A stretch of 49,026 nt of DNA from CAZHPR01 sp964534305. Its GTDB lineage: Bacteria > Patescibacteriota > Minisyncoccia > Phycocordibacterales > WO2-35-19. The notes under the pieces are model-generated. The model had not been told where the DNA came from and did not search any database. It was given only the letters and a program-made list of their open reading frames with translations. How positions within the stretch are numbered: the stretch's first letter is position 1; every line of letters begins with the position of its first letter. Positions 1 to 7,924 of the stretch are shown here, piece by piece. A program made the translations under genes and the position numbers. The DNA lies in assembly GCA_964534305.1 (NCBI GenBank), contig CAZHPR010000004.1, positions 1-49,026 of the forward strand. The letters run 5' to 3'.

Positions 1-1
1 G

Positions 2-86
2 CGGAGGAGGTGAGATTCGAACTCACGGTCCCTTGCGAGACTCTCGTTTTCAAGACGAGTGCGTTAGACCACTCCGCCACTCCTCC
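2..86 (-). tRNA. tRNA-Ser (UGA)
   Basis: The minus strand folds as a class II tRNA. The acceptor arms GGAGGAG and CTCCTCC pair, the T arm carries GTTCGAATC, a long variable arm is present, and the anticodon loop CTTGAAA gives anticodon UGA. The discriminator base is G, as in serine tRNAs, and no CCA is encoded. Only 1 base precedes it at the window edge. Confidence 0.93.
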
Positions 87-131
87 CCGTTAAAGGAGAA
101 TACTACACTATTTTTTGTTGTTTTCAAAGCT

Positions 132-1187
132 TTAAAAACTTCCTGGAGTTGGGGTCGTCAAATCTTCCCAATCCGAAGCGGTATTGGTATCGATATCCAG
201 ACTAGATCTTCTTATCGAGTGGCCCTCGACAACATCTGGAACAGACGGATCAAAGGCAGTGATATCTCCCCCATAACTTACCGCGTCAACGATTACTTCA
301 CCATTTTTTAGCATTACAACATCACTTGTATTTGCCAAACTATTACCTATCCTATTGCCGATATTGACGATTGGTATATTTGACCAAAAACCTGCTGTGG
401 TGCTCGATGCAGTTATAACAACAAAACCACCGTTTGGAACAATGGTTCCTGCCGGAATCAAATCACTTTCATCAGAATTGTCAGAAATAATCCAACCACT
501 TATGTCTACACTAGCGCCGGTACCATTGTATATTTCCAACCACTCATTAGAAGATTCTACCCCATGCAAAGGATCGACATCATAATAAACTTCAGAAATT
601 ATCAGATGATCCAGTGTCGGCTCTGGTGCGTCAGGCACACACTCATCCCCCTCTTTGTGATACCCCTCTGGTATCAGCTCTTGATTACCTTCTATATTTG
701 GACAAACATCGACTGGCGGAGGAGGTAGAGGCGCCACAGAGACAGAGACGCTTTTCTCCACTCCCCCATCTGCACCATCACAAGTAAGTGTATAAGTAGA
801 ATCCACCAAAGGAGAGACCATCTCTTCTCCGGTTAGCGTCTTCTCACCACTCCAAGCTCCGCTAGCTTCGCAACTAAGAGTGTTTTCTGAAGCCCAAGAG
901 ATCGTTGCACTTTCTCCCTCATTTATAGACTCTTTATCTATCGAGAGCTCCAGGGTTGCCGGCTTTGGTTCTTGATTTAGGTTTTTGCAGATTTTGGGTA
1001 CTGGTATTTTTGGATACTTTTTGTTTAGTTTTATCCTATATTCACAAACTGCCCTAAGCCATTTTTGAGCGATTATCTTTCTCTCCTCCCTATTTCTAAA
1101 ATCAAAGTTTGTAGCAAAAACAAAAGTAGGCAAAGAGAACACCAGGGCAAACACCGTGGCGAATTTTATTATTTTATTTTTATCCAT
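132..1187 (-). CDS. Secreted lamin-tail-domain (LTD) surface protein
   Basis: The protein is 351 aa if started at the ATG at 1187. That start begins MDKNKIIKF and gives a clean signal peptide ending near VFA, whereas the longer reading adds 21 unconvincing residues. After the leader come a basic segment, then a beta-sandwich-like stretch with INEGESATISWAS and paired cysteines, a proline-rich linker (PLPPPPVDVCP), and a C-terminal lamin-tail domain (ISEVYYDV, NEWLEIYNGT, DISGWIISD). Such domains occur on cell-surface proteins of this lineage, where they are presumed to bind envelope or external ligands. It stands alone, divergent from the gene at 1303. Exact role unknown. Confidence 0.72.
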   Translation of the reverse strand: MDKNKIIKFATVFALVFSLPTFVFATNFDFRNREERKIIAQKWLRAVCEYRIKLNKKYPKIPVPKICKNLNQEPKPATLELSIDKESINEGESATISWASENTLSCEASGAWSGEKTLTGEEMVSPLVDSTYTLTCDGADGGVEKSVSVSVAPLPPPPVDVCPNIEGNQELIPEGYHKEGDECVPDAPEPTLDHLIISEVYYDVDPLHGVESSNEWLEIYNGTGASVDISGWIISDNSDESDLIPAGTIVPNGGFVVITASSTTAGFWSNIPIVNIGNRIGNSLANTSDVVMLKNGEVIVDAVSYGGDITAFDPSVPDVVEGHSIRRSSLDIDTNTASDWEDLTTPTPGSF

Positions 1188-1302
1188 GTGATTTAGTGAA
1201 ATCATGTCGCACGCTACATCAATTAAAGTGCGACGATTAGTTATAATCACTTTTAATTATATTGCGAAATTATTTGTGATACAATTTGTTTAAGTTCAAA
1301 TT

Positions 1303-1770
1303 ATGGAAACTATCATTGAATGGCAGTCAAAAGAGCATCATTTCGACAAAAAATCTGTCGATTGGTATTGGGGATTGGCTATAATAACAGCCGCTTCTGG
1401 ATTTCTTGCGTTTTATTTTGATAACTGGATATTTGGAATTTTTATAATCCTCGCTGCGCTTACTATCGGCATCCTTTCTTTTAGAGAAACAAGGATGGTC
1501 TCAGTAAAGATAAATGGACAAGGCATTGTCTTTAATCGATCTTTCTTCCCTTTTAGCTCTTATGTCTCTTTTTGGATAGAAGAAGAACATGTCCATGGCT
1601 CAAGAATATTGCTCCGATCCAAAAACCGTATGTTGCCTCTTACTGTTATACCAATAGACGAGAATATAAATCTAGACGATTTGCGAGATATCTTGGACAA
1701 CTTTCTTCCACTAGAGTTTCTAGAAGAATCAATCTTCCACAAATGGTTCGACCACCTCATCGCAAGGTAG
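1303..1770 (+). CDS. Small membrane protein with two TM helices
   Basis: This 155 aa protein is not recognised by name. Residues ~24-40 and ~43-60 form two adjacent hydrophobic helices separated by a very short turn. They are followed by a beta-rich cytosolic region (SVKINGQGIVF, SYVSFWIEEE) and an acidic helical tail. The layout resembles bacterial PH-like or YcxB-type membrane proteins, but this is only a resemblance. It lies between the divergent LTD gene and the tRNA-Arg and looks monocistronic. Confidence 0.6.
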   Translation: METIIEWQSKEHHFDKKSVDWYWGLAIITAASGFLAFYFDNWIFGIFIILAALTIGILSFRETRMVSVKINGQGIVFNRSFFPFSSYVSFWIEEEHVHGSRILLRSKNRMLPLTVIPIDENINLDDLRDILDNFLPLEFLEESIFHKWFDHLIAR

Positions 1771-1816
1771 TTTTGAGTTAGTAAAAAATATATTTTTTTG
1801 ATAGTGTCTTTATGAT

Positions 1817-1879
1817 GCCCTCGTAGTTTAATGGATAGAATAATGGCTTGCGGAGCTGTTGATCGAGGTTCGATTCCTC
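1817..1879 (+). tRNA. tRNA-Arg (GCG), 3' end lost in the N gap
   Basis: Acceptor strand GCCCTCG, D arm, anticodon loop TTGCGGA (anticodon GCG) and T-arm GAGGTTCGATTCCTC are visible. The sequence then enters the 100-N gap before the 3' acceptor strand, so the gene is incomplete in this assembly. Identity as arginine rests only on the anticodon. Confidence 0.72.
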
Positions 1880-1979
1880 NNNNNNNNNNNNNNNNNNNNN
1901 NNNNNNNNNNNNNNNNNNNNNNNNNNNNNNNNNNNNNNNNNNNNNNNNNNNNNNNNNNNNNNNNNNNNNNNNNNNNNNN
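1880..1979. other. Assembly gap (100 N)
   Basis: Exactly 100 undetermined bases. This conventional length usually marks a scaffold join of unknown true size. It removes the 3' end of tRNA-Arg and the last codons of rpsT, which converge on it. Confidence 0.97.
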
Positions 1980-2224
1980 TTCTTTGCGAGGCGAGATTTC
2001 TTTCGGTCTGCGTTGTTGCCCTTGATCACTCCTTTCTTTGAGGCCTTGTCTATCGCCTTCTGGACCATCGGCATTATTTTGTTTGCTTCGTCTCTTTTGT
2101 TTTCAGAAATAAGCTTCTTGTACTGCTTGATCAGATCCCTCATTTCATTAGCTCTTCTTAGATTAAAAACCTTCTTCTTTTTTGAAGATCTTAGGGCCTT
2201 TTTTGCTGATTGTGTTATTGGCAT
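1980..2224 (-). CDS. rpsT: Ribosomal protein bS20 (3' end missing)
   Basis: About 81 residues are visible before the N gap. The protein begins MPITQSAKKALRSSKKKK, carries the long basic helix (NEMRDLIKQYKKLI), and reaches KGVIKGNNADRKKSRLAK, a typical near-C-terminal S20 motif. S20 is a primary 16S rRNA-binding protein of the small subunit. Family length is ~85-90 aa, so only a few residues plus the stop are probably hidden. It converges on tRNA-Arg. Confidence 0.93.
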
Positions 2225-2346
2225 TTTATAGTTAAGAGATTACAGACTACAGACCGTAGTCATGTCAATAGGATAGCAGAGATTTCAAAATTAAGCAAAT
2301 CTGGTATATTACTAATGACTATGGACTATAATCTAATTACTATCAA

Positions 2347-2916
2347 ATGATTGGCTCAATAAAAGGAAAAGTTTTGGAAAAGAGGGTCTCTAGCCTACTT
2401 TTAGACACTGGCAGTATAGGATATATAGTACGCACAACAACAGATTTGATAAGCAAGACTAGAGAAGGTTCGGAAGTTACCCTATTTACCTACCTTGCGG
2501 TTAGAGAAAACTCTCTTGATCTGTATGGTTTTAAAGATAATGAGGATCTTTCTGTCTTTGAACTTTTGTTAGATGTCTCTGGTATAGGGCCAAAGTCAGC
2601 TCTTACAATACTAAGTGTTGCCGGAAAAGAAATTTTGCAAGAAGCTGTTTCTACCGGAGATTCTTCAAAACTTACCAAGATAGGTGGTGTAGGCAAAAAG
2701 ACGGCCGAAAAAATAGTAGTAGAACTAAGTGGTAAATTGGTAAGAAGTAGCGAAGCCTCTCTTGGGATGCAAGAAGATCTAGATATTCTTGAAGCCCTCA
2801 AAACTCTAGGCTATAGAGAGAGGGACGTTCAAGAAGCAATAAAACTATTACCAAAAGATCTAGACGGAGCGAATTCAAAAATAAAAGAAGCGCTAAAAAT
2901 CCTAAGTAAAAAATAA
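2347..2916 (+). CDS. ruvA: Holliday junction helicase subunit RuvA
   Basis: The protein is 189 aa, normal for the family. It shows the N-terminal OB fold (MIGSIKGKVLEK, VRTTTDL), tandem helix-hairpin-helix motifs (LLDVSGIGPKSALTIL and LTKIGGVGKKTAEKIVVEL), and a small C-terminal domain (ALKTLGYRERDVQEAI) that contacts RuvB. The RuvA tetramer holds the four-way junction while RuvB drives branch migration. It is the first gene of a plus-strand cluster: the next start lies 2 bp after its stop. ruvB (16665) and ruvC (18814) are elsewhere in the window. Confidence 0.97.
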   Translation: MIGSIKGKVLEKRVSSLLLDTGSIGYIVRTTTDLISKTREGSEVTLFTYLAVRENSLDLYGFKDNEDLSVFELLLDVSGIGPKSALTILSVAGKEILQEAVSTGDSSKLTKIGGVGKKTAEKIVVELSGKLVRSSEASLGMQEDLDILEALKTLGYRERDVQEAIKLLPKDLDGANSKIKEALKILSKK

Positions 2917-2918
2917 AA

Positions 2919-4229
2919 ATGAAAGAATCAAAGATATTAGAAAAAATATTGGATATAGGTAGAAAGATAATACCAAAAAAAATATTTTTACTGGCCCAAC
3001 CTATTTATCACTTCTTTCTTGCTGTGACTGGAGTCTTGATATACCGCTTCCCTGCCCAAAAAATAAAGGTAATCGGTGTAACTGGTACAAAAGGAAAATC
3101 AACAACAACAGAAATTTTGAATGCAATTTTAGAATCGGCTGGAAAGAAGACATCTGTTGCAAACACTATTCGTTACAAAATTGGTGATAAAGAGTGGAGA
3201 AACATGTTCAAAATGACAATGCGTGGCAGATTCTTCACCCAAAGTTTTTTGAGAAAAGCGGTTAATGCCGAAGTTGAATACGCAATCCTTGAAGTCAGCT
3301 CCGAGAGCGTCAAACAGTTTCGACACAAATTTTTGGAGATGGATGCGCTTATCTTTACAAACCTTTCCCCAGAACATATTGAGTCTCACGGTTCTTACAA
3401 AAATTATGTAAATGCAAAAGTTGCAATAGCAAAAGAGCTAGAAAAAACAAGTAAAAAGGAGCCGGTCATAGTAGCCAACACAGACGATGCAGAATCTGAA
3501 AAATTTTTAAGTTTAAAAATAAAAAACAAAATCGGTTATTCAATAAACGACGCCTTTGGTGTAAAAGCGGATGAGAACGGTTCTTCGTTTCAGATCGATA
3601 AAGTAGTGATCCACTCAAAACTCGGCGGATTGTTCAATGTGTACAACATGATAGGTGCAATAAAATGTTTGAATCATTTTGGTATAACAACAGAAGAAGC
3701 AAAAATAGGAATAGAAAAAATAGATATGGTTAGGGGTAGAATGGAGAAAATAGAGATGGGCCAAAATTTTGAGGTAGTTGTTGATTATGCACACACAAAA
3801 GAATCTCTCGAGGCCATCTACAAAACATATCAAGGCAAAAAAACTATATGTATACTCGGCAATACCGGCGGAGGGAGAGATAAATGGAAAAGAAAAGTTA
3901 TGGCAGAGACGGCAGATTCTTATTGTGATCAAATAATATTAACCAACGAAGACCCTTATGATGAGGACCCTGTGAGAATAATTGAGGATATGAAGGTTGG
4001 AATCAAAAACAAGCCGCTAAAGGTGATCCTCGATAGAAGAGAGGCCATCGCCTTCGCCATCTCTACTGCAAAAACTAAAGCAGCCGAAGGAGACAAGAAA
4101 GTAGCAGTTCTCATCACCGGCAAAGGTACCGACCCTTATATAATGGAAGCAAACGGCAAAAAGACTCCTTGGGACGACGCGAGTGTAGTCCGCGAAGAAA
4201 TAGGTAAGATTTTAGATATTAGTAATTAG
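2919..4229 (+). CDS. Mur ligase family protein, MurE-like
   Basis: The protein is 436 aa. The ATP-binding loop GVTGTKGKSTTTE lies at ~52-64. The substrate region has ILEVSSES and FTNLSPEHIESHG, and the C-terminal ligase domain has VVDYAHTKESLE, NTGGGRDKWKR and TNEDPYDEDP. This matches UDP-MurNAc-tripeptide synthetase (MurE), which adds the third stem-peptide residue to peptidoglycan precursors. It is shorter than the usual ~490 aa and lacks a full N-terminal UDP-binding domain: a hydrophobic amphipathic stretch (FLLAQPIYHFFLAVTGVLI) stands in its place. The diaminopimelate signature DNPR is absent, so substrate specificity is open. Confidence 0.82.
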   Translation: MKESKILEKILDIGRKIIPKKIFLLAQPIYHFFLAVTGVLIYRFPAQKIKVIGVTGTKGKSTTTEILNAILESAGKKTSVANTIRYKIGDKEWRNMFKMTMRGRFFTQSFLRKAVNAEVEYAILEVSSESVKQFRHKFLEMDALIFTNLSPEHIESHGSYKNYVNAKVAIAKELEKTSKKEPVIVANTDDAESEKFLSLKIKNKIGYSINDAFGVKADENGSSFQIDKVVIHSKLGGLFNVYNMIGAIKCLNHFGITTEEAKIGIEKIDMVRGRMEKIEMGQNFEVVVDYAHTKESLEAIYKTYQGKKTICILGNTGGGRDKWKRKVMAETADSYCDQIILTNEDPYDEDPVRIIEDMKVGIKNKPLKVILDRREAIAFAISTAKTKAAEGDKKVAVLITGKGTDPYIMEANGKKTPWDDASVVREEIGKILDISN

Positions 4230-4274
4230 ATAACAGTAACTGTTAACTGCTATCTGTAATCTAACAACTTTTTT

Positions 4275-5180
4275 ATGCCGGAATTACCAGAAGTACAAAC
4301 AACCGTAGCTGGACTACAAGGCGTCATAAGAGGAAAGACAATAAAGAGTGTCTGGTCTGATTTTTACCTCTCTACCGCCCATAGCAATAGGCAAACAATA
4401 AAAAATAAAAGATATTTTGAGAATTTCAAAAAGAAAATAATTGGTTCAAAAATAGTCGACGTCGAGAGAAGAGGCAAAAATATTTTGATACATACAAGCC
4501 CCCAATCGAAACTTAAAAAAAGCCCGAAAGGTTCGACCGGGGAAGCCTACACTATAGTCGTACATATGAAAATGACGGGTTGTTTGATGTACAAAAAAGA
4601 TTATTCCGATGAAAAATATATCCACCTCATTTTCACCCTTTCAAACAATCACTATTTATTACTTTCTGATTTAAGAAAATTTGCGTCAGTAACGATATCC
4701 GAAACAGAGAATCTCCACTTGCACGAGAGCATAAAATCATTAGGACCAGAACCTCTGGATCCAGATTTTAAAAAAGAAAGATTTTTAGAAATAATAAAAT
4801 CTAGAAAAAATTTACCGATAAAATCGGCTCTCTTGGACCAAAGTGGCGTAGTTGGTATCGGCAACATATATTCTGATGAGATTTTATTTGAAACAGGCAT
4901 TCATCCCCTATCAAAACCAGCAAACATTCCAGATAAAAAATTAAAAGAGATGTATGATTTTATGAAAAAAATTCTAAAGTTCTCCATAAGCAAAGGCGGT
5001 GATTCAAAATCAGATTACAGAAACGCTTTCGGAGGAAAAGGAGAATTCCAAAATTTTCACAAAGCTTATGGCAACAAGGGTAAAAAATGTCCAAAGCGAG
5101 GCTGTCTTGGTATAATAGAAAGGATTGTTGTGAAAGGCAGGAGTTCCCACTACTGCCCAGCACATCAAAAACAATATTAA
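4275..5180 (+). CDS. mutM: Formamidopyrimidine-DNA glycosylase
   Basis: The protein is 301 aa. The catalytic N-terminus MPELPEVQ (Pro2, Glu3) is intact. The helix-two-turn-helix region ALLDQSGVVGIGNIYSDEILF is present, and a C-terminal zinc finger follows. It excises oxidised purines such as 8-oxoguanine and nicks the abasic site. The finger reads C-x4-C-x16-C-x2-H instead of the usual C-x2-C-x16-C-x2-C, so the fourth zinc ligand would be His. An insertion around QSKLKKSPKGSTGEA lengthens the N-terminal beta-sandwich. It sits third in the ruvA-mur-mutM cluster. Confidence 0.95.
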   Translation: MPELPEVQTTVAGLQGVIRGKTIKSVWSDFYLSTAHSNRQTIKNKRYFENFKKKIIGSKIVDVERRGKNILIHTSPQSKLKKSPKGSTGEAYTIVVHMKMTGCLMYKKDYSDEKYIHLIFTLSNNHYLLLSDLRKFASVTISETENLHLHESIKSLGPEPLDPDFKKERFLEIIKSRKNLPIKSALLDQSGVVGIGNIYSDEILFETGIHPLSKPANIPDKKLKEMYDFMKKILKFSISKGGDSKSDYRNAFGGKGEFQNFHKAYGNKGKKCPKRGCLGIIERIVVKGRSSHYCPAHQKQY

Positions 5181-5181
5181 A

Positions 5182-6117
5182 ATGGACTCAAAAGGAACAA
5201 TTTTTTTGATTTTAGGGGTTTTTATCCTAATCGGACTATCATTTCAGCCACTCAAAGAAAACCTTGAGAAACAACGTTCTATGAACAACTTTGACACTAG
5301 AGAGACCTCCATAGGCAACAGTACCACATACAGTCAAAACCAAGATGTTGGTGATCAGGTCAAAGAAGCCGAACAAAGAATAAAAAACTTAGAAAAAGAA
5401 TTGGAAAAAAAGGCAGAGGAAGGTAAAAGATCTCCTTATTACAACAAAGTTGATGCTTCATGGATATCCGGACTAGGAAGCAACGATCCAAACAGAGAAT
5501 TTATTAGCCTTTATACTTATCTAAATGATGGTGAGAAGGTAAATATTACTGGTTGGTATCTAAAGAGCGAAGTCACTGGATATTTTGCTGTGATTGGCAA
5601 AGCCTCCCTACTACCATTCCCATTTACCAAAAATGATAGTGACATTATTTTGCAAAAAGGAGATCGCGCTTATATAACAAAAGGTTTCTCCCCTATAGGA
5701 ATTTCTTTTCGCACAAATATGTGTACTGGGTACTTTGAAGAAAACACCGAGTTTGTACCTGGACTAGAACTAGCCTGCCCAAGAGCAATAGATGAGAAGC
5801 TTCCAACCTTTTCTTCGATCTATGACAGAAACGATGAGTGCATAAGAATCATAGAAAATATTCCAAGGTGTACAACAAGAAACGGGCAATATTTTCGAGA
5901 CTTACCAGATACTGTCCCCTCTAGTTGTAGGTCTTATATAGAGACCAACGTAAACTATAATGCCTGTGTTGCAAAACACTTTGGTGATACAAAATTTCCT
6001 GGTAACGAATACAGAATATACCTAAACAAGTTTGGGCCTCTCTGGCGCACAAGTAGAGAAAAAATAAACTTGCACGATTCAAGCGGCCTTATTGTAGATA
6101 CTATTACAATATATTAG
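5182..6117 (+). CDS. Membrane-anchored protein with coiled coil and possible LTD-like fold
   Basis: This 311 aa protein has no firm family. An N-terminal hydrophobic anchor (FLILGVFILIGLSF) is followed by a short charged coiled coil (VKEAEQRIKNLEKELEKK). The large extracytoplasmic region begins FISLYTYLNDGEKVNITGWYLKSE, which is reminiscent of a lamin-tail beta strand pair. It contains about six cysteines that could form disulphides. The gene starts right after mutM and ends 4 bp before the convergent stop of the DGR reverse transcriptase. Localisation outside the membrane is inferred. Confidence 0.65.
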   Translation: MDSKGTIFLILGVFILIGLSFQPLKENLEKQRSMNNFDTRETSIGNSTTYSQNQDVGDQVKEAEQRIKNLEKELEKKAEEGKRSPYYNKVDASWISGLGSNDPNREFISLYTYLNDGEKVNITGWYLKSEVTGYFAVIGKASLLPFPFTKNDSDIILQKGDRAYITKGFSPIGISFRTNMCTGYFEENTEFVPGLELACPRAIDEKLPTFSSIYDRNDECIRIIENIPRCTTRNGQYFRDLPDTVPSSCRSYIETNVNYNACVAKHFGDTKFPGNEYRIYLNKFGPLWRTSREKINLHDSSGLIVDTITIY

Positions 6118-6121
6118 AGAT

Positions 6122-7225
6122 TTAGTCCCAAAATATTCTTTCGATTTGCTCTACAATGTTTTGTCCTTTGCAATGGGAAAGTATGCCAGTATACGAGCTT
6201 ACAACTTGCTCAAGATATTCTTTTCTAACATATCCACTATCAAGACGAGTTTTGAGATCAAATAGTTTTTTAAGTAATCTGTTTTTAGTTTTTGTACGCA
6301 ATACTCTTCGATGTGGCAACATTACATACCCAAGAAAATCCATACCTTGATAGGCTTTGCGTAAAATTATTTTATTTGGATGCATCTCGATTAATAATTT
6401 TTCTCTGCAAAACTTTTTCAAATTTTGAATACAATTTTCTAAAAATTTTAAAGAATCAGAAACAATAACAAAATCGTCACAATACCGAACATAACACCTC
6501 GCCTTAAGTGTATGTTTTATGTATTGATCAAGTTGATTTAAATAAACATTCGAGAATAGTTGACTTGTAACATTTCCAAGAGGTAAACCTTTGCCCGATG
6601 TAAATTCGAAAGAAAAAATGATTTGTTTTATTAAATATAGAAGTCTCTGGTCTATAATTTTTTTGGATAAAAGATCAAACAAAATTTTATGATCTATAGA
6701 GTCAAAGAACTTCTTGATATCACATTTTAAAATGTAGCAGGATTTAGTATTATTTTTACTAACCTTGCTTAAATATTTTTCAAACGAAAATATTCCCGCA
6801 TAAGTTCCTTTGGAATTTCTGGAGGAGTAGGAATGAAATATAAAACTTGGATCAAAAATTTGATACAATTTTCGATATACAGCTTGGTAAAGAACCCTAT
6901 CCCTTACACTGGCTTCATGAATTTTTCTTAGTTTTGGATCATTCTTGAAAAACACCTTATACTTATCGGGTTTCCAAATCCCAGATACAAGCGAATTATG
7001 GAGAATAAATAAATTATTTTCTAGATTCAATTCAAATTGGGCCACATCTGGTTTTGATCGCTTCCCTTTTCTAAATTCTTTCCACGCATCCAATAAATTT
7101 TCAATACAAATTACATCATAAAAATTACAATTATGAGTACCCCCCCCCCGACACAACTCCTCCTGTTGTTCATAAGATAAGAATACTCCATCAGGATATT
7201 TATCGCACTGGTGAAAAATTTTCAA
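6122..7225 (-). CDS. DGR reverse transcriptase
   Basis: This is a 367 aa retroelement polymerase. Motifs seen are FELNLENNLFILHNSLVSG (RT0/1 area), ILKCDIKKFFDSIDH (first catalytic Asp), KGLPLGNVTSQLFSNVYLN and RYCDDFVIV (YxDD catalytic pair). The G-x-x-x-S-Q form of motif 4 is characteristic of diversity-generating retroelements, as against Q-G-x-x-x-S-P in group II introns. It copies the template-repeat RNA while mutating adenines. The first codon of the open frame is TTG (7225) with no Shine-Dalgarno, and the first ~27 codons run antisense to the Avd-like gene. AGGAGG at 7164-7159 precedes a GTG (7154) that would be in frame only if the C tract at 7140-7149 were 8 or 11 long. The true N-terminus is therefore uncertain, but the catalytic domain is not. 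Confidence 0.93.
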   Translation of the reverse strand: MKIFHQCDKYPDGVFLSYEQQEELCRGGGTHNCNFYDVICIENLLDAWKEFRKGKRSKPDVAQFELNLENNLFILHNSLVSGIWKPDKYKVFFKNDPKLRKIHEASVRDRVLYQAVYRKLYQIFDPSFIFHSYSSRNSKGTYAGIFSFEKYLSKVSKNNTKSCYILKCDIKKFFDSIDHKILFDLLSKKIIDQRLLYLIKQIIFSFEFTSGKGLPLGNVTSQLFSNVYLNQLDQYIKHTLKARCYVRYCDDFVIVSDSLKFLENCIQNLKKFCREKLLIEMHPNKIILRKAYQGMDFLGYVMLPHRRVLRTKTKNRLLKKLFDLKTRLDSGYVRKEYLEQVVSSYTGILSHCKGQNIVEQIERIFWD

Positions 7226-7503
7226 AACGAGATAAACTTGGTATTCACGCGGTTATAGAATCTCTATGTATAGAAATACTATCTCTTTCAATTGGGGCAG
7301 CTTTAAAACCAAAGGGTTTAAAGCTGTACACCTTGGAAGTATTGCGTATAAAAATTGGAGTTATACAGAATTTAATAAGATCAGAAAACGAAATTGGTAT
7401 TATTGACCCAAAAACTTATATAAGAATCTCCGGGCAATTAGTAGAAATTTCAAAGATGGTAAACGGGTGGATAAACTTTGTATTAGGGAAAGAGTCTCCA
7501 TAA
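7133..7503 (+). CDS. Avd-like four-helix-bundle DGR accessory protein, start out of frame
   Basis: The open frame 7150-7503 has no ATG, GTG or TTG start. It encodes about 117 residues that read as an Avd/S23-type helical bundle: PPVVHKIRILHQDIYRTGEK, then KFSKRDKLGIHAVIESLCIE, then LEVLRIKIGVIQNLIRSENE, and it ends KMVNGWINFVLGKESP. Family members are ~120 aa, are basic, bind the DGR reverse transcriptase and are needed for mutagenic homing. An ATG at 7133 lies just upstream but is separated by a C10 tract (7140-7149). With 11 or 8 Cs it joins the frame as MSTPP..., giving a normal-length protein. It runs opposite to the RT and overlaps its 5' end. It ends 30 bp before the template repeat. 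Confidence 0.78.
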
Positions 7504-7533
7504 AATATGAAGACTCTTCTGACCCAGAAATTT

Positions 7534-7645
7534 CCAGGCGAGCACCCCCGTTCGGATTCTTGTAGTCCGGATTGTTCCAGCTGAACCTCACCTTGTGGTT
7601 GTCGGGGTTCCAGTTGCCGTTCGCGACCTTGCCGGAAGGCAGACG
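7534..7645 (-). repeat. DGR template repeat (TR)
   Basis: This is a 112-bp copy of the end of the target gene, non-coding and in the same orientation as RT and target (minus). On that strand it has 28 adenines, concentrated in AAC/AAT codons. 16 of these differ from the variable repeat, and none of the 84 other positions differs. The 3' end on the minus strand (7550-7534) has no adenine and is unchanged, as expected for the homing-initiation (IMH) end. It is the RNA template that the reverse transcriptase copies. Confidence 0.95.
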
Positions 7646-7856
7646 CCCATATTAGCACCGCACTTTGTCCTTATCACCGGAAATCATTTATATTTTAAAT
7701 AATTTCTTGAGTTATCTTTTCATGAGTAGAGGTATCACGAGTATATTCGTGCATAGTATAAAATGTGGCACGCAATTTCTTTATTTTGGCAAATTGTTAT
7801 CCTGTTTTTGATAGAATCAATTTAACAGCCAATTTTTATTATATAAAAAGAAGTGA

Positions 7857-7878
7857 CGGAGACCAAACGAGATCTCCG
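7857..7878 (-). terminator. Hairpin downstream of the DGR target gene
   Basis: CGGAGA (7857-7862) and TCTCCG (7873-7878) form a 6-bp stem with a 10-nt loop. On the minus strand it is followed by TCACTTCTTTTTAT. It lies ~73 bp past the 3' end of the variable repeat. It could be a terminator for the target transcript, or the kind of post-VR hairpin known to assist retrohoming in some DGRs. The stem is short, so neither role is firm. Confidence 0.4.
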
Positions 7879-7924
7879 CCACACCGCTTCCCTCTTGCAG
7901 AAAAATTGAACAATGGAAGAAGAT

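Noticed and set aside
7400..7658. Two minus-strand open frames across the template repeat
   Set aside because: They only exist because TR is a copy of coding DNA. They overlap the Avd-like gene antisense and lack starts with ribosome sites.
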